A stretch of DNA of 64,000 nucleotides from Mycobacterium sp. 1100029.7 (GCF_001665235.1 NZ_LZSC01000050.1:124001-188000); one strand, 5' to 3'. Shown: positions 50,411-61,066, counted from the stretch's first letter. The notes: generated by a model not told the origin, from the sequence alone. A program made the numbers and translations.

Positions 50411-50897
50411 GCCTGCCCGCGACGAGCAGGCGCGGGCGTTGTGCCTGCGCCTGCTCACCGCGAGGTCGCGCACCCGGGCGGAATTGTCCGGTCAACTCGC
50501 CAAGCGCGGCTACCCCGGCGACGTCAGTGCCCGGGTGCTCGACCGGCTGGCCGCCGTCGGGCTGGTCGACGACCGGGATTTCGCCGAGCAATGGGTGCGT
50601 TCCCGGCATGTCCGGGCGGGTAAGAGCAGGCGTGCGCTGGCCGCCGAGTTGCAAACCAAGGGCGTCGACAAGGAGATCGTCAACTCGGTACTGGCCGGCA
50701 TCGACGCCGGCGCCGAGCGCGATCGCGCCGAGGAACTGGTCCGGGTCAAGCTGCGGCGCGACACTCTGAGCGGGGACGACGCCCGCATCACCCGCCGTCT
50801 GGTGGGCATGCTGGCGCGCCGCGGCTATAGCCAGAACCTGGCCTGCGAGGTGGTGCTCAACGAGCTGGCCGCCGAGCGGGAACGTCGCAGCGTCTAG
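50376..50897 (+). CDS. recX: RecA regulator RecX
   Basis: RecX binds and limits RecA filaments. The 173-aa protein shows the three-helix repeats of the family ([51 protein letters not shown]). The 35-base overlap with recA in another frame is the usual mycobacterial arrangement and couples the two. A second ATG lies one codon downstream. Confidence 0.92.
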   Translation: MMTSCQPPSTSEPARDEQARALCLRLLTARSRTRAELSGQLAKRGYPGDVSARVLDRLAAVGLVDDRDFAEQWVRSRHVRAGKSRRALAAELQTKGVDKEIVNSVLAGIDAGAERDRAEELVRVKLRRDTLSGDDARITRRLVGMLARRGYSQNLACEVVLNELAAERERRSV

Positions 50898-50941
50898 CTG
50901 CGGGTTGATCCCATCAGCGCCGGTCGCCGTACCATGGCCCC

Positions 50942-52468
50942 GTGACTTCGACAGTGGCGCCCGGTGCCGCGAGCCTGCACGGGCCCGCGGCATCCTCGGC
51001 GCGCACCTATCAGGTCCGCACCTACGGCTGCCAGATGAATGTCCATGACTCCGAACGGTTGGCGGGCCTGCTCGAGGCGGCCGGCTACCAGCGGGCCGCC
51101 GAGGGTGCCGACGCGGACGTGGTGGTGTTCAACACCTGCGCGGTCCGCGAAAACGCCGACAACAAGCTGTACGGCAACATCAGCCACCTGGCGCCGCGCA
51201 AACGCGACAACCCGGACATGCAGATCGCTGTCGGGGGCTGTCTGGCTCAGAAAGACCGAGACGCGTTGCTGCACAAGGCCCCCTGGGTGGACGTCGTGTT
51301 CGGGACGCACAACATCGGGTCGCTGCCCACGCTGCTGGACCGGGCGCGGCACAACAAGGTCGCCCAGGTAGAGATCGCCGAGGCGCTCCAGGAGTTCCCG
51401 TCATCGCTGCCCAGTGCTCGCGAATCCGCTTACGCTGCTTGGGTTTCCATCTCCGTCGGCTGCAACAACAGCTGCACGTTCTGCATCGTCCCGTCGCTGC
51501 GCGGCAAAGAAGTCGACCGCAGCCCGGCCGACATCCTTGCCGAGGTCCAATCGCTGGTCGCCGACGGCGTAGTGGAAGTCACACTGCTGGGCCAGAACGT
51601 CAACGCCTACGGCGTCTCGTTCGCCGACCCGGCGGTGCCCCGCAACCGCGGCGCCTTCGCCGAGCTGCTGCGCGCCTGCGGTCGCATCGACGGCCTGGAG
51701 CGGGTGCGGTTCACCTCGCCGCATCCCGCCGAGTTCACCGACGACGTGATCGAGGCGATGGCGCAGACGCCGAATGTCTGCCCCGCCCTGCACATGCCGT
51801 TGCAGTCGGGTTCGGACCGGATGCTGCGCGCGATGCGGCGCTCCTACCGCGCCGAGCGCTACCTCGGCATCATCGACCGGGTGCGCGCGGCCATGCCGCA
51901 CGCGGCCATCACCACCGACCTGATCGTCGGATTCCCCGGTGAGACCGAGGAAGACTTCGCGGCCACGCTCGAAGTGGTGCGCCGGGCCCGGTTCTCGGCG
52001 GCATTCACCTTCCAGTACTCCAAACGGCCCGGCACCCCCGCCGCGGAACTCGACGGCCAGTTGCCGAAAGCCGTTGTGCAGGAACGTTATATGCGGCTGA
52101 TCGAACTGCAGGAGCAGATCTCGCTGGAGGGTAACCGCGAGCTGATCGGTCAGACCGTCGAACTACTCGTCGCCACCGGCGAAGGACGCAAAGACGCCCG
52201 CACCGCACGCATGACCGGACGCGCGCGCGACGGCCGGCTGGTGCACTTCACCGCCGACACACCGGTGCGGCCCGGCGACATCATCACCACCGCGGTCACC
52301 GGAGCCGCGCCGCACCACCTGATCGCCGACGCCGGCATCCTGACCCACCGCCGCACCCGCGCCGGCGACGCGCACGCCGCCGGACAACGCCCGCGCGGCG
52401 TCGGTCTGGGCATGCCCGGCGTCGGGCCTGCCCCCGAACCCGCCGAACCCCTGGGATGTGCCCGATGA
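50942..52468 (+). CDS. miaB: tRNA-2-methylthio-N6-dimethylallyladenosine synthase
   Basis: MiaB is a radical-SAM enzyme that adds a methylthio group to i6A37 of tRNA. The 508-aa protein has the N-terminal cluster domain ([17 protein letters not shown], with further Cys in NTCAVRENA and GGCLAQ), the radical-[11 protein letters not shown] (about residues 181-188), and a C-terminal TRAM domain. GTG start. MiaA, which makes its substrate, is at 57677. A Pro/Ala-rich tail overlaps the next gene by ATGA. Confidence 0.95.
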   Translation: MTSTVAPGAASLHGPAASSARTYQVRTYGCQMNVHDSERLAGLLEAAGYQRAAEGADADVVVFNTCAVRENADNKLYGNISHLAPRKRDNPDMQIAVGGCLAQKDRDALLHKAPWVDVVFGTHNIGSLPTLLDRARHNKVAQVEIAEALQEFPSSLPSARESAYAAWVSISVGCNNSCTFCIVPSLRGKEVDRSPADILAEVQSLVADGVVEVTLLGQNVNAYGVSFADPAVPRNRGAFAELLRACGRIDGLERVRFTSPHPAEFTDDVIEAMAQTPNVCPALHMPLQSGSDRMLRAMRRSYRAERYLGIIDRVRAAMPHAAITTDLIVGFPGETEEDFAATLEVVRRARFSAAFTFQYSKRPGTPAAELDGQLPKAVVQERYMRLIELQEQISLEGNRELIGQTVELLVATGEGRKDARTARMTGRARDGRLVHFTADTPVRPGDIITTAVTGAAPHHLIADAGILTHRRTRAGDAHAAGQRPRGVGLGMPGVGPAPEPAEPLGCAR

Positions 52469-53076
52469 CGAACAACCACACCGACTTAGACGCCCTGCGT
52501 GCGGAGATCGAGGCCGCCGAACGTCGCGTCGCACGCGAAATCGACCCTGGCGCAAGAGCATTGGTCGTCGCCATCCTGGTGTTCGTGCTGCTGGGATCGT
52601 TCATCCTGCCGCACACCGGCACCGTGCGGGGCTGGGATGTGCTGTTCAGCAGCCACGGCGCCGGCGCGGCCGCGTTGTCGCTGCCGTCGAAGGTGTTCAC
52701 CTGGCTGACTCTGGTGTTCGGTGTCGGCTTCTCGGTGCTGGCTTTGCTGACGCGCCGATGGGCGCTGGCCTGGGTTGCCCTGGCGGGTTCGTCGCTGGCC
52801 AGCGCGACCGGGCTGCTGGCGGTGTGGTCGCGCCAGACCGTGGCCGCCGGTCATCCCGGTCCGGGCGTGGGGCTGTTCGTGGCCTGGATCGCGGTGATCC
52901 TGTTGACGTTCCACTGGGCCCGCGTGGTGTGGTCGCGCACGATCGTGCAGCTCGCGGCGGAGGACGAGCGCCGCCGCGTCATTGCCGAGCAGCAGTCCAG
53001 AAGCCTGCTGGAAACCCTGGGCGATCCCCAGCGCCCGGACGCGGCGAAGCCCCCGGAGCACCCGGAGACCCGCTAA
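52465..53076 (+). CDS. Four-helix membrane protein (Rv2732c-like)
   Basis: The 203-aa protein has an N-terminal soluble helix, four membrane helices (about residues 33-53, 75-95, 100-120 and 135-155) and a charged tail ending in a short proline stretch. No enzymatic motif is seen. It overlaps miaB by ATGA and converges on the DUF349 gene, with stops overlapping inside a GC hairpin. Function unknown. Confidence 0.85.
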   Translation: MTNNHTDLDALRAEIEAAERRVAREIDPGARALVVAILVFVLLGSFILPHTGTVRGWDVLFSSHGAGAAALSLPSKVFTWLTLVFGVGFSVLALLTRRWALAWVALAGSSLASATGLLAVWSRQTVAAGHPGPGVGLFVAWIAVILLTFHWARVVWSRTIVQLAAEDERRRVIAEQQSRSLLETLGDPQRPDAAKPPEHPETR

Positions 53077-53088
53077 GACCTGCGGGTC
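53067..53088. terminator. Hairpin over convergent stops
   Basis: GACCCGC (53067-53073) and GCGGGTC (53082-53088) form a seven-base stem with an eight-base loop across the stop codons of the two convergent genes. It is a candidate bidirectional terminator without a U-tract. Confidence 0.5.
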
Positions 53089-54407
53089 AGCGCCTCGACG
53101 GCCGCTTGCGCCCACTGCCGCCACTGGTCGGCGTTGGCTTGCGCCTCCGCGGCTTCCTTGGTGCGGCCGGCGGCGGCCGCCTTGCGCGCCTGCTGCTCGA
53201 AATGCTCGGCGCGGGTGGCGAACTGCTCGGCCCGGGCCTGCGCCTCGGGGTCTGACCAGTTCGCCTCGCCGGCGTCGCGCACCTTCTTCTCGACCGCACG
53301 CAGCCGTCGCTCCAGCTCGGCCGACCGCTCCCGGGGCACCTTGCCGATCGCGTCCCATCTGTCGGCGATCGACCGCAGCGCCGCCCGCGCAGCCTCGTGG
53401 TTGCTGGTGTCGATCTTCTCGGCCTCGACCAGCAGCGCCTCTTTCGCGAGGGCGTTGGCCTGGAACTCGGCGTCCTTCTCGGCCGTCGCGGCATTGCGCG
53501 CGCTGAAGAACGTGTCCTGGGCGGCCTTGAAGCGTTTCCACAGCGCGTCGTCGACCTCCCGGGTCGCCCGGCCCGCCGCCTTCCACTCGGTCAGCAGCCT
53601 GCGGAATTCCGCGCTGGTGCCAGCCCAGTCCGTTGAATCCGACATCTCCTCGGCCCGTTCACAGAGCCGTTCCTTGGACTGCCGGACACCCGCGCGCTCG
53701 CGGTCCAGCTCGGCGAAGTGCGAACCCCGCCGCCGATTGAACGCTTCGCGCGCGGCCGAATAGCGCTTCCACAGCGCGTCGTCGACCTTGCGGTCCAGAC
53801 CGGTGATCGTCTTCCACTCATCCAGAATCTCGCGCATCCGGTCGCCGGCGACCTTCCAGTGCGTCGAGTTGGCGGCCAGCTCCTCGGCCTCGGCGGCCAG
53901 CGCTTCCTTGCGGGCGGTCTGCGCGGCCCGTTGCTCGTCGCGCCGGGAGCGGTCGGCGGCGACGGTCGCGCCGGCGTGCTCGACCAGGGTGGCCAGCCGG
54001 CCCGCCAGGGCGTCGATGTCGCCGAGCACGGACGCCGTCGGCAACGTTTCGGCCAGCGCCGAGGCGTTGGCCTTGATCTTGCGGGCGTCGCCGCTTCCGG
54101 AGGCCAGCCGCTCCTCCATCAGCGTGACCTCGGTGCTCAGGTCGTCGAATCGGCGGCCGAAATGCGCGAACGCGGCCTCCCGGTCACCGGCCTGCCAGGA
54201 GCCGACGATGCGTTCGCCGGCCGAACTGACCAGCCACACGGTCCCGTCGTCGTCGACGCGTCCGAACTGATGCGGATTGCTGGACGGTGGCAACACCACC
54301 GGGTGGGCGCTGGGGCGCGGTGTCGGGCCGGGCCGGGGGCCCGGACGCGGGCCGGGTCGCGGTGCCGGCTTGGGAGCGTCGCTGGAGCGGAGCTCGTCAT
54401 CGGTCAT
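53073..54407 (-). CDS. DUF349 coiled-coil protein (Rv2731-like)
   Basis: The 444-aa protein has a Pro/Arg-Gly linker near the N-terminus ([13 protein letters not shown], about residues 16-28), then a small beta segment ([24 protein letters not shown]), and four or so DUF349 helical repeats with the recurring pattern W-K-x-(A/I)-G-x2-(D/T)[10 protein letters not shown](F/Y). The family is linked to nucleic-acid or ribosome-associated roles, but the function is unsettled. ATG 54407 is chosen where the recognisable protein starts; a longer in-frame reading lacks a good ribosome site. Confidence 0.85.
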   Translation of the reverse strand: MTDDELRSSDAPKPAPRPGPRPGPRPGPTPRPSAHPVVLPPSSNPHQFGRVDDDGTVWLVSSAGERIVGSWQAGDREAAFAHFGRRFDDLSTEVTLMEERLASGSGDARKIKANASALAETLPTASVLGDIDALAGRLATLVEHAGATVAADRSRRDEQRAAQTARKEALAAEAEELAANSTHWKVAGDRMREILDEWKTITGLDRKVDDALWKRYSAAREAFNRRRGSHFAELDRERAGVRQSKERLCERAEEMSDSTDWAGTSAEFRRLLTEWKAAGRATREVDDALWKRFKAAQDTFFSARNAATAEKDAEFQANALAKEALLVEAEKIDTSNHEAARAALRSIADRWDAIGKVPRERSAELERRLRAVEKKVRDAGEANWSDPEAQARAEQFATRAEHFEQQARKAAAAGRTKEAAEAQANADQWRQWAQAAVEALTRRS

Positions 54408-54683
54408 GCGCTCGTCACCTACCCTTCGCGCGGTCGCTGCACCGCGCACCTGCCGCGCGTAGCGGCACCCATACGGCCAGAGAACCGCCCGCGGATCTAC
54501 CCGCGGCAGCTGCTCGTTCGCCGATTCCACCAGTATTCAAGCAGCTTGGCGGGCCGTGCGCCGCAACCTCATGGTCGCCGCCCGGACGTCAGGCCATGAA
54601 ACAGTGGGTACACCCAGCCCGGTTGCCCGTCAACCACCCTCGACTCCGGAGAGGAACCGCCCCTGGAAAGGTATGGGAAAGGT

Positions 54684-55577
54684 GTGGGAAAGGTGGATAT
54701 CGCCGCCCTGCTCGCGTTGAGTTCCGCACTGTGTGTCGCGATCGGCGACGTTCTGCAGCAACGCGCGACGCACCGGCTGACCGACACCGCACTGGGCCAG
54801 CTGCAGCTGTTGGCGAAGCTGGCTCGCAATCGGCGCTGGCAACTGGGCGTCCTGATTCTCGTCGTCAGCATCGTGTTGCAGGCGGCCGCCCTGGAACAGG
54901 GATCGGTGCTGTTGGTGCAGGCACTGCTGGTCTTGTCGTTGTTGTTCGCACTGCCGATCAGCGCGCGATTGACCCAGCGCTCGGTGACCGGTCGGGAGTG
55001 GATCTGGGCCGTCGTGCTGACCGCCGCGGTGACCGTGATCGTCACGATCGGCAACCCTGCGGCCGGTCACGCCACCGCCTCGCCGCGGACCTGGGCCGTG
55101 GTGGCGGCGGTGCTGGGACCGCTGCTGCTGGGCTCGGTCGTGGCCGCCCGCGTCTGGGGCGGCGCGCTGGCCGCGGTGCTGTTCGCCTTCGTCTCGGGTT
55201 CGTTGTGGGGGAGTTTCGCGGTACTGACCAAGGGCGTTGTCCATCGGCTGGCCGAAGGCGGCTGGGGCGTATTCGCCAGCCCGGAGCTGTATGCGTGGCT
55301 ACTGGTGGCGCTGGGCGGCTTCGCCTGGGAGCAGTCGGCGTTCCGGGCCGGTTCGCTGACCGCGTCCATGCCCACGCTGCAGGTGTCTCAGCCGGTGGTG
55401 CCGGCTTTGCTGGGTGTGGTCGTGCTCGGTGAGACGTTGGACACCGGCCGCATCGGGATGGCCGCCCTGATCGCGGCCGCCCTGGTCGTCGCGGCGGCCA
55501 CCGCCGAACTCGCTCGCGTGGACGCCGTCGCGACCGGAGAGCGCATCGAGGCACTGGCCGCCGGACACCGGGCCTAG
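54684..55577 (+). CDS. DMT/NIPA-like membrane transporter, copy 1 (Rv2729c-like)
   Basis: The 297-aa protein has nine to ten membrane helices and the pattern of the drug/metabolite-transporter fold, near the NIPA-type Mg2+ transporter branch: VDIAALLALSSALCVAIGDVLQQRA at the start (split), EQSAFRAGSLTASMPTLQVSQPVVPALLG and LGETLD near the end. A GTG start is aligned with copy 2. The transported substrate is not known; a metal is possible because copy 2 has an Mg2+-type leader. Confidence 0.75.
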   Translation: MGKVDIAALLALSSALCVAIGDVLQQRATHRLTDTALGQLQLLAKLARNRRWQLGVLILVVSIVLQAAALEQGSVLLVQALLVLSLLFALPISARLTQRSVTGREWIWAVVLTAAVTVIVTIGNPAAGHATASPRTWAVVAAVLGPLLLGSVVAARVWGGALAAVLFAFVSGSLWGSFAVLTKGVVHRLAEGGWGVFASPELYAWLLVALGGFAWEQSAFRAGSLTASMPTLQVSQPVVPALLGVVVLGETLDTGRIGMAALIAAALVVAAATAELARVDAVATGERIEALAAGHRA

Positions 55578-55659
55578 CGCGACACGCCGCAGCCGGGTAA
55601 CAGTTCGATTCCACCGTTGCCGGGGCCATATTGCGACCTCCCGGGGCACGGTACCGTTG
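55578..55659. other. First part of the gap between the two transporter genes
   Basis: The 393-bp gap 55578-55970 should hold the promoter and leader of the second transporter. This first part is the likely promoter region; I could not fix a -35/-10 pair. The remainder is annotated separately as a candidate M-box and a hairpin. Confidence 0.3.
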
Positions 55660-55846
55660 CCTACGCAAGTGATGCTGGTGAGGCTGAAGGGGCGGACCGA
55701 CGACGACGAGGTCGCTGCCGGGGAGACGGCCACAGCGCCGTTTGTGACACCATTGGAGCCAGTTCTCCGGCCCTAGCGGATGTCACCAACCGGCCATAGG
55801 TGCGCCACAGGTTCTACATAGGTTCGTGAACTAGTTATTGCGCAGG
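55660..55846 (+). promoter_or_regulatory. Candidate M-box (ykoK) Mg2+-sensing leader
   Basis: The leader has GCTGGTGAGGCTG at about 55674-55686, near the highly conserved M-box GUUAGGUGAGGCUC, then GTCGCTGCCG, ACACCATTGGAGCCAG (compare ACGCCAAUGGGUCAACAG), and GCGGATGTC with CGGCCATAGGTGC toward the 3' end. A closing stem can form between CCTACGCAA (55660-55668) and TTGCGCAGG (55838-55846), eight of nine pairs. M-box RNAs turn off Mg2+ transporter genes when Mg2+ is high. Confidence 0.45.
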
Positions 55847-55847
55847 A

Positions 55848-55898
55848 CCGTTTCCTCCGAAGTAACGCGGGTAGTTGACTGCGCCACAGCGGAAACGG
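55848..55898 (+). promoter_or_regulatory. Inverted repeat after the candidate M-box
   Basis: CCGTTTCC (55848-55855) and GGAAACGG (55891-55898) can pair over a 35-base loop directly after the P1 stem. It could be the expression platform (a terminator or anti-terminator element). There is no U-run. Confidence 0.4.
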
Positions 55899-55970
55899 TT
55901 TCGTAACGGGTACTGAACACCCGCCGCACATCATGGTCGACGAGCTGTGTGCCGGGGGAGGGGATCGCAG

Positions 55971-56927
55971 ATGAACAAAACGGATGTCGCGGTTCTGCTC
56001 GCCCTACTTGCCGCGTTCGCGTCGGCCCTGGGTAACGTCGTGCGTCAGCGTTCTGCCCAGGAGATCACCGACAAGCCCGTCGGCCACCTCGAGCTGTTCC
56101 GGATGTCGGTGCGCGACGGCAAATGGTGGTTGGGAGCCGGCGGCGCGATCGCGAATTACGTGCTGCAGGCCGCCGCGTTGACGCTGGGCTCCGTGATGCT
56201 GGTGACCGCGCTGCAGGTCACCGCCCTGCTGTTTGCCCTGCCGATCTACGCGCGCATGACCCGGCGCCCGGTCAGCCGTTGGGAATGGACCTGGGCGCTG
56301 TTGCTGGCGGCCGCGCTGGCCGTCGTCGTCACCGTCGGTGACCCGGATCCCGGCGCATCGCGCGGCAGCTGGGGGACCTGGCTGGTGGTGGCGCTGGTGA
56401 TGGGCCCCGCGCTGGTGTTCTGCGTGGTGGGCGCCCGGATCTGGTCCGGCACGGTGGCCGCGGTACTGCTGGCCATCGTGGCCGGGTCGTCGCTGGCGCT
56501 GTTCGCCGTGCTCACCAAGGCGGTCGTCGAGGTCGTGCGTGGCGGTGTCGGCGCATTGCTGACCGCGCCCGAGTTCTACGCCTGGATCGCCGCCGCGTTG
56601 GCAGGCATGATCTTCCAGCAGTCGTCGTTCCGTGCCGGCTCGCTGACCGCGTCGCTGCCGACGTCCGTCGTGGCCAAGCCGGTGGTCGGCTCGATCCTCG
56701 GCATGGCCGTGCTCGGCGAGTACCTGGACTGCAACGGCCCGGCCAAGGTCGTCCTGGCCTTCGGCGTCGTGGTGGTGGTGGTCGCAACCGTCGCGCTGGC
56801 GCGCGGTGAGGCCGCGACCATGTCGCTCAAGTCCGCGGAGAAGCTCGCGAAAAAAGCCCTCCGCCGGTCCGGGGAGATTCCGCTGCTGGAAACCCCGGAG
56901 CTGCGGGCTGAGGCGGAGTGCCGCTGA
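55971..56927 (+). CDS. DMT/NIPA-like membrane transporter, copy 2
   Basis: The 318-aa protein is a clear paralogue of copy 1 (shared QSxFRAGSLTASxPT, LGxxLD, and matching helix layout), with a longer basic C-terminal tail ending around GEIPLLETPELRAEAECR. Ten membrane helices are likely. A GGGGGAGGGG ribosome site precedes the ATG. It has its own long leader with a candidate M-box, unlike copy 1, so expression may respond to Mg2+. Confidence 0.8.
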   Translation: MNKTDVAVLLALLAAFASALGNVVRQRSAQEITDKPVGHLELFRMSVRDGKWWLGAGGAIANYVLQAAALTLGSVMLVTALQVTALLFALPIYARMTRRPVSRWEWTWALLLAAALAVVVTVGDPDPGASRGSWGTWLVVALVMGPALVFCVVGARIWSGTVAAVLLAIVAGSSLALFAVLTKAVVEVVRGGVGALLTAPEFYAWIAAALAGMIFQQSSFRAGSLTASLPTSVVAKPVVGSILGMAVLGEYLDCNGPAKVVLAFGVVVVVVATVALARGEAATMSLKSAEKLAKKALRRSGEIPLLETPELRAEAECR

Positions 56928-56976
56928 CGCTCCCAGGTCGAGACCCGTTGACCTGACCGTCGGTTAGTTTGGTGGC

Positions 56977-57663
56977 GTGCTGAGCGCCATCGCAATCGTC
57001 CCCACCCCGCCGGTGTTGGTGCCCGAGCTCTCCGGCACAGCGACCGCCGAGGTGGCCGACCTGGCCAGCGCGGCGCTGGCGGCGGCGGCCCTGCTGCCGT
57101 CACGGTGGGTCGTGGTCGGAACGGGCAGCACCGACGATGTTTTGGGCCCCCACGCTGTCGGCACCTTCGCCGGTTTCGGTGCCGATGTGCGGGTCTCGCT
57201 CTCGCCCCAGGCCGACGAGCCGGTGACCGAGTTCCCGATCTGCGCGCTGATCGCGGGCTGGCTGCGCGGCCAGGCCCGCCCCGATGCCAGCGCGCAGGTG
57301 CACATCTACCGCCGCGACCACGACGCCGAGACCGCGCTGCGCCTCGGGCGGCAGCTGCGCGCCGAGGTCGACGAAACCCCCGAGCCGGTCGGCGTGCTGA
57401 TCGCCGCGGACGGCGCCAACACCCTGACGCCCAGTGCGCCCGGCGGCTACGACCCCGGCGGGGCCGAGGTGCAACTGCTCCTCGACGACGCCCTGGCCGA
57501 CGGCGACACCGCCGCTCTGACCCGGTTGCCCGAGCAGATTCTCGGGCGGGTCGCCTTCCAGGTGCTGGCCGGGTTGACCGAACCGGGCCCGCGTTCGGCC
57601 AAGGAGCTCTACCGCGCGGCGCCCTTCGGCGTGGGGTACTTCGCCGGCGCCTGGCAGCCATGA
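56977..57663 (+). CDS. Class III extradiol-dioxygenase-like protein (Rv2728c-like)
   Basis: The 228-aa protein reads [15 protein letters not shown] at the start, in the position of the metal-binding edge of LigB-type dioxygenase folds, with [10 protein letters not shown] and [21 protein letters not shown] after it. Conserved metal ligands are not all evident, so catalysis is uncertain. GTG start. It sits 13 bases before miaA in the same order as in M. tuberculosis. Confidence 0.7.
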   Translation: MLSAIAIVPTPPVLVPELSGTATAEVADLASAALAAAALLPSRWVVVGTGSTDDVLGPHAVGTFAGFGADVRVSLSPQADEPVTEFPICALIAGWLRGQARPDASAQVHIYRRDHDAETALRLGRQLRAEVDETPEPVGVLIAADGANTLTPSAPGGYDPGGAEVQLLLDDALADGDTAALTRLPEQILGRVAFQVLAGLTEPGPRSAKELYRAAPFGVGYFAGAWQP

Positions 57664-57676
57664 GGCCCACAGCGGC

Positions 57677-58618
57677 ATGAGACCACTGGCGATCATCGGG
57701 CCCACCGGCACCGGCAAGTCGCAGCTGGCGCTCGACGTCGTCGAGCAACTCAGCGGCGAGGTGCGCGCGGAAATCGTCAACGCCGATGCCATGCAGCTCT
57801 ACCGCGGCATGGACATCGGGACCGCCAAGCTGCCCGTCGACCAGCGTCGCGGCATCCCGCATCATCAGCTCGACGTCCTGCACGTCACCCAGACCGCGAC
57901 CGTCGCGCGCTACCAGCGCGCGGCCGTGACCGACATCGAGGCGATCGCCGCCCGCGGCGCGGTGCCCGTCATCGTCGGCGGATCGATGCTTTACGTGCAG
58001 TCGCTGCTCGACGACTGGACGTTCCCCGCGACCGATCCCGCCGTGCGGGCGCGCTGGGAGCGGCGGCTCGCCGAGGTCGGGGTGGCCGAACTGCACGCCG
58101 AGCTGGCCCGCCGCGACCCGGCCGCGGCCGCGGCGATCCTGCCCACCGACGGCCGCCGCACCGTGCGCGCCCTGGAGGTGGTCGAGCTCACCGGCCAGCC
58201 GTTCGCCGCGTCCGCGCCCCGCATCGGCACTCCGCGCTGGGACACCGCCATTGTGGGGTTGGATTGCGACACAACGATTCTCGACGAACGGCTGGCCCGC
58301 CGCACCGACACCATGTTCGCTCACGGATTGGTCGAGGAGGTGTGCGCGCTGCTGGCCGAGGGTCTGCGTGACGGGGTCACCGCGGCGCGTGCGCTCGGCT
58401 ACGCGCAGGTGCTCGCCGCGCTCGACGCCGACGATCCGGACGCGTTGGGCGCCGCGCGCGAGCTGACCTACGTCGGCACCCGCCGCTATGTGCGACGGCA
58501 GCGGTCGTGGTTTCGGCGCGACCACCGGGTGCAGTGGGTGGACGTGGGCGCGGCGACCGACGCCGACCGGGCCCGCGTCGTCGCCGACACGCTGCGGGCC
58601 TGGCGGCACGTACCCTGA
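57677..58618 (+). CDS. miaA: tRNA dimethylallyltransferase
   Basis: MiaA transfers dimethylallyl to A37 of tRNAs that read UNN codons. The 313-aa protein has the P-loop [14 protein letters not shown] (about residues 6-19), [19 protein letters not shown], and IPHHQLDVL. MiaB at 50942 modifies its product further. Two bases or so separate dapF's GTG from its stop, so miaA-dapF form one unit. Confidence 0.95.
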   Translation: MRPLAIIGPTGTGKSQLALDVVEQLSGEVRAEIVNADAMQLYRGMDIGTAKLPVDQRRGIPHHQLDVLHVTQTATVARYQRAAVTDIEAIAARGAVPVIVGGSMLYVQSLLDDWTFPATDPAVRARWERRLAEVGVAELHAELARRDPAAAAAILPTDGRRTVRALEVVELTGQPFAASAPRIGTPRWDTAIVGLDCDTTILDERLARRTDTMFAHGLVEEVCALLAEGLRDGVTAARALGYAQVLAALDADDPDALGAARELTYVGTRRYVRRQRSWFRRDHRVQWVDVGAATDADRARVVADTLRAWRHVP

Positions 58619-58622
58619 ACAG

Positions 58623-59489
58623 GTGATCTTCAGCAAGGGCCACGGCACCGAGAACGACTTCGTGCTGTTGCCCGACATGGACTGTCGTATCACCGTGACC
58701 GCGGCGCGGGTGGCCGCGCTGTGCGATCGGCGCCGCGGCCTGGGCGCCGACGGCGTCCTGCGCATCACCACCGCGGCGGCGGCCGTGACGGCCGGGGTGC
58801 TCGATCGGCTGCCCGACGGTGTCGGTGCGGGCGACTGGTTCATGGATTACCGCAACGCCGACGGCTCGACGGCCCAGATGTGCGGCAACGGGGTGCGGGT
58901 GTTCGCGCACTACCTGCGCGCCAGCGGCATGGAGGCGCGCGACGAGTTCGTCGTCGGCTCGGTCGCCGGACCGCGGCTGGTGACCCTGCATCACGCCGAC
59001 GCCACCGCCGCCGACATCACCGTCGACATGGGCAAGGCCAACCGGCTCGGCTCGGGGTCGGCCGTCGTCGACGGCCGGCGGTTCACCGGCCTGGCAATCG
59101 ACGTCGGCAACCCGCACCTCGCGTGCGTCGACCCGCAGCTCACCGGCGACGCACTCGCCGCGCTGGACGTCGCCGGGCCGGTGCAGTTCGACGCCGCGCA
59201 GTTCCCCGACGGCGTCAACGTCGAAGTACTCACCGCGGCCGCCGCCGGGGCGGTGCAGATGCGCGTCCACGAGCGCGGGGTGGGCGAAACCCGCTCGTGC
59301 GGAACGGGAACGGTCGCGGCCGCGGTGGCCGCGCTGGCCCAGGACGGCGCCGACACCGGTACGCTGACCGTGCGGGTGCCCGGCGGCGACGTCGTCGTCA
59401 CGATCACCGACGCCACCAGCTACCTGCGCGGGCCCTCGGTGCTGGTGGCCCGCGGCGAGATCAGCGAGGCGTGGTGGCACGCCCAATAA
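58623..59489 (+). CDS. dapF: Diaminopimelate epimerase
   Basis: DapF interconverts LL- and meso-diaminopimelate for cell wall and lysine. The 288-aa protein has the two active-site cysteines in [12 protein letters not shown] (about residue 87) and [11 protein letters not shown] (about 226), and [12 protein letters not shown] at the N-terminus. GTG 58623 starts four bases after the miaA stop. Together with dapB and dapA it makes three of the diaminopimelate genes in this window. Confidence 0.96.
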   Translation: MIFSKGHGTENDFVLLPDMDCRITVTAARVAALCDRRRGLGADGVLRITTAAAAVTAGVLDRLPDGVGAGDWFMDYRNADGSTAQMCGNGVRVFAHYLRASGMEARDEFVVGSVAGPRLVTLHHADATAADITVDMGKANRLGSGSAVVDGRRFTGLAIDVGNPHLACVDPQLTGDALAALDVAGPVQFDAAQFPDGVNVEVLTAAAAGAVQMRVHERGVGETRSCGTGTVAAAVAALAQDGADTGTLTVRVPGGDVVVTITDATSYLRGPSVLVARGEISEAWWHAQ

Positions 59490-59535
59490 ATCGGATGCAC
59501 GCCACGGATCTGGCGTGCACTATTGCTAGTTGCCT

Positions 59536-60996
59536 ATGACATATCCCGAGAATCCGAATCACGAGCCGCCGGTGAGCCAGCCGGAGCCCAGCGTCGGCGA
59601 ACTCGCGCTCGAGGATCGCTCCGCACTACGCCGCGTCGCCGGGTTGTCGACCGAACTCGCCGACATCTCCGAGGTCGAGTACCGCCAGCTGCGCCTGGAA
59701 CGCGTGGTGCTGGTCGGGGTATGGACCGAGGGCAGCGCGGCAGACAACCAGGCCAGCCTGGCCGAGCTGGCCGCCCTCGCGGAAACCGCCGGCTCGCAGG
59801 TGCTCGAAGGGCTGATCCAGCGCCGCGACAAGCCCGACCCGTCGACCTACATCGGCTCCGGCAAGGCACAGGAGTTGCGGGAAGTGGTCCTGGCCACCGG
59901 CGCCGACACCGTCATCTGCGACGGTGAACTGTCCCCGGCGCAGCTGACCGCGCTGGAGAAGGCGGTCAAGGTCAAGGTCATCGACCGCACCGCGCTGATC
60001 CTGGACATCTTCGCCCAGCACGCCACCAGCCGGGAGGGCAAGGCGCAGGTGTCGTTGGCACAGATGGAGTACATGCTGCCGCGGCTGCGTGGTTGGGGTG
60101 AGTCGATGTCCCGCCAGGCCGGTGGTCGCGCCGGCGGCAGCGGCGGCGGTGTGGGTCTGCGTGGTCCCGGTGAGACCAAGATCGAGACCGATCGGCGCCG
60201 CATCCGCGAGCGGATGTCCAAGCTGCGCCGCGAGATCAGGGACATGAAGCAGGCCCGTGACACGCAGCGAAGTCGCCGCCTGCACGCCGACATGCCGTCC
60301 ATCGCGATCGTCGGCTACACCAATGCCGGCAAGTCCAGCTTGCTCAACGCGCTCACCGGGGCCGGGGTGCTGGTGCAGGACGCGCTGTTCGCGACGCTCG
60401 AGCCCACCACGCGGCGCGCCGAGTTCGACCCCGATTCGAAAGGGGCCAGGCCGTACGTGCTGACCGACACCGTCGGTTTCGTGCGGCACCTGCCGACCCA
60501 GCTGGTGGAGGCGTTCCGCTCGACGCTGGAAGAGGTCGTCGACGCCGATCTGCTGGTGCACGTCGTCGACGGCTCCGATGCCAACCCGGTGGCCCAGATC
60601 AACGCGGTGCGCCAGGTGATCTCCGAAGTCGTCTCCGAGCACCAGGGCGATCCGCCGCCGGAGTTGCTGGTGGTGAACAAGATCGACGCGGCAAGCGATC
60701 TGACATTGGCCCAGCTTCGGCACGGGCTGCCGGGCGGGGTCTTCGTCTCCGCGCATACCGGGGAGGGCATCGGCGCTTTGCGCCAGCGGATGGCCGAGCT
60801 GGCCGCGCCGGCCGACACCGCCGTCGACGTGGTGATTCCGTATCACCGCGGGGACCTGGTGGCTCGCGTGCACGCCGACGGTCGCGTCCAGCAGGCCGAG
60901 CACAACGCCGAGGGAACGCGGATCAAGGCCCGCGTTCCGGTCGCGCTGGCCGCAAGCCTGCGGCAGTTCGCCACGGCGGGCGGCGACGCCTCCTAG
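59536..60996 (+). CDS. hflX: Ribosome-associated GTPase HflX
   Basis: The 486-aa GTPase has an N-terminal HflX domain, a glycine-rich linker (RQAGGRAGGSGGGVGLRGPGETK split, about 195-217), then the G domain: IVGYTNAGKSSLLNALTG (G1, about 256-273), DTVGFVRHLP (G3) and VVNKIDAAS (G4). HflX splits or rescues stalled ribosomes under stress. ATG 59536 is two codons after an in-frame TTG. It follows dapF by 46 bases. Confidence 0.95.
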   Translation: MTYPENPNHEPPVSQPEPSVGELALEDRSALRRVAGLSTELADISEVEYRQLRLERVVLVGVWTEGSAADNQASLAELAALAETAGSQVLEGLIQRRDKPDPSTYIGSGKAQELREVVLATGADTVICDGELSPAQLTALEKAVKVKVIDRTALILDIFAQHATSREGKAQVSLAQMEYMLPRLRGWGESMSRQAGGRAGGSGGGVGLRGPGETKIETDRRRIRERMSKLRREIRDMKQARDTQRSRRLHADMPSIAIVGYTNAGKSSLLNALTGAGVLVQDALFATLEPTTRRAEFDPDSKGARPYVLTDTVGFVRHLPTQLVEAFRSTLEEVVDADLLVHVVDGSDANPVAQINAVRQVISEVVSEHQGDPPPELLVVNKIDAASDLTLAQLRHGLPGGVFVSAHTGEGIGALRQRMAELAAPADTAVDVVIPYHRGDLVARVHADGRVQQAEHNAEGTRIKARVPVALAASLRQFATAGGDAS

Positions 60997-61048
60997 CCGT
61001 CCGACCTAACTGTCCGACTAGCCGTCGACCTGCCGGGGCCAGCTACCG

Positions 61049-61066
61049 ACCAACCGTCTGGTTGGT
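61049..61066. promoter_or_regulatory. Perfect inverted repeat upstream of fadE20 (candidate TetR operator)
   Basis: ACCAACC-GTCT-GGTTGGT is a perfect seven-base inverted repeat with a four-base centre. It is directly followed by TATATG (61067 on), which could be a -10 element, 40 bases before the fadE20 start. The form fits TetR-family fatty-acid regulators; which regulator is unknown. Confidence 0.6.

Noticed and set aside
56576..58843. 755-aa antisense frame over the transporter, Rv2728c-like gene and miaA
   Set aside because: Crosses three supported genes and has no recognisable protein pattern.
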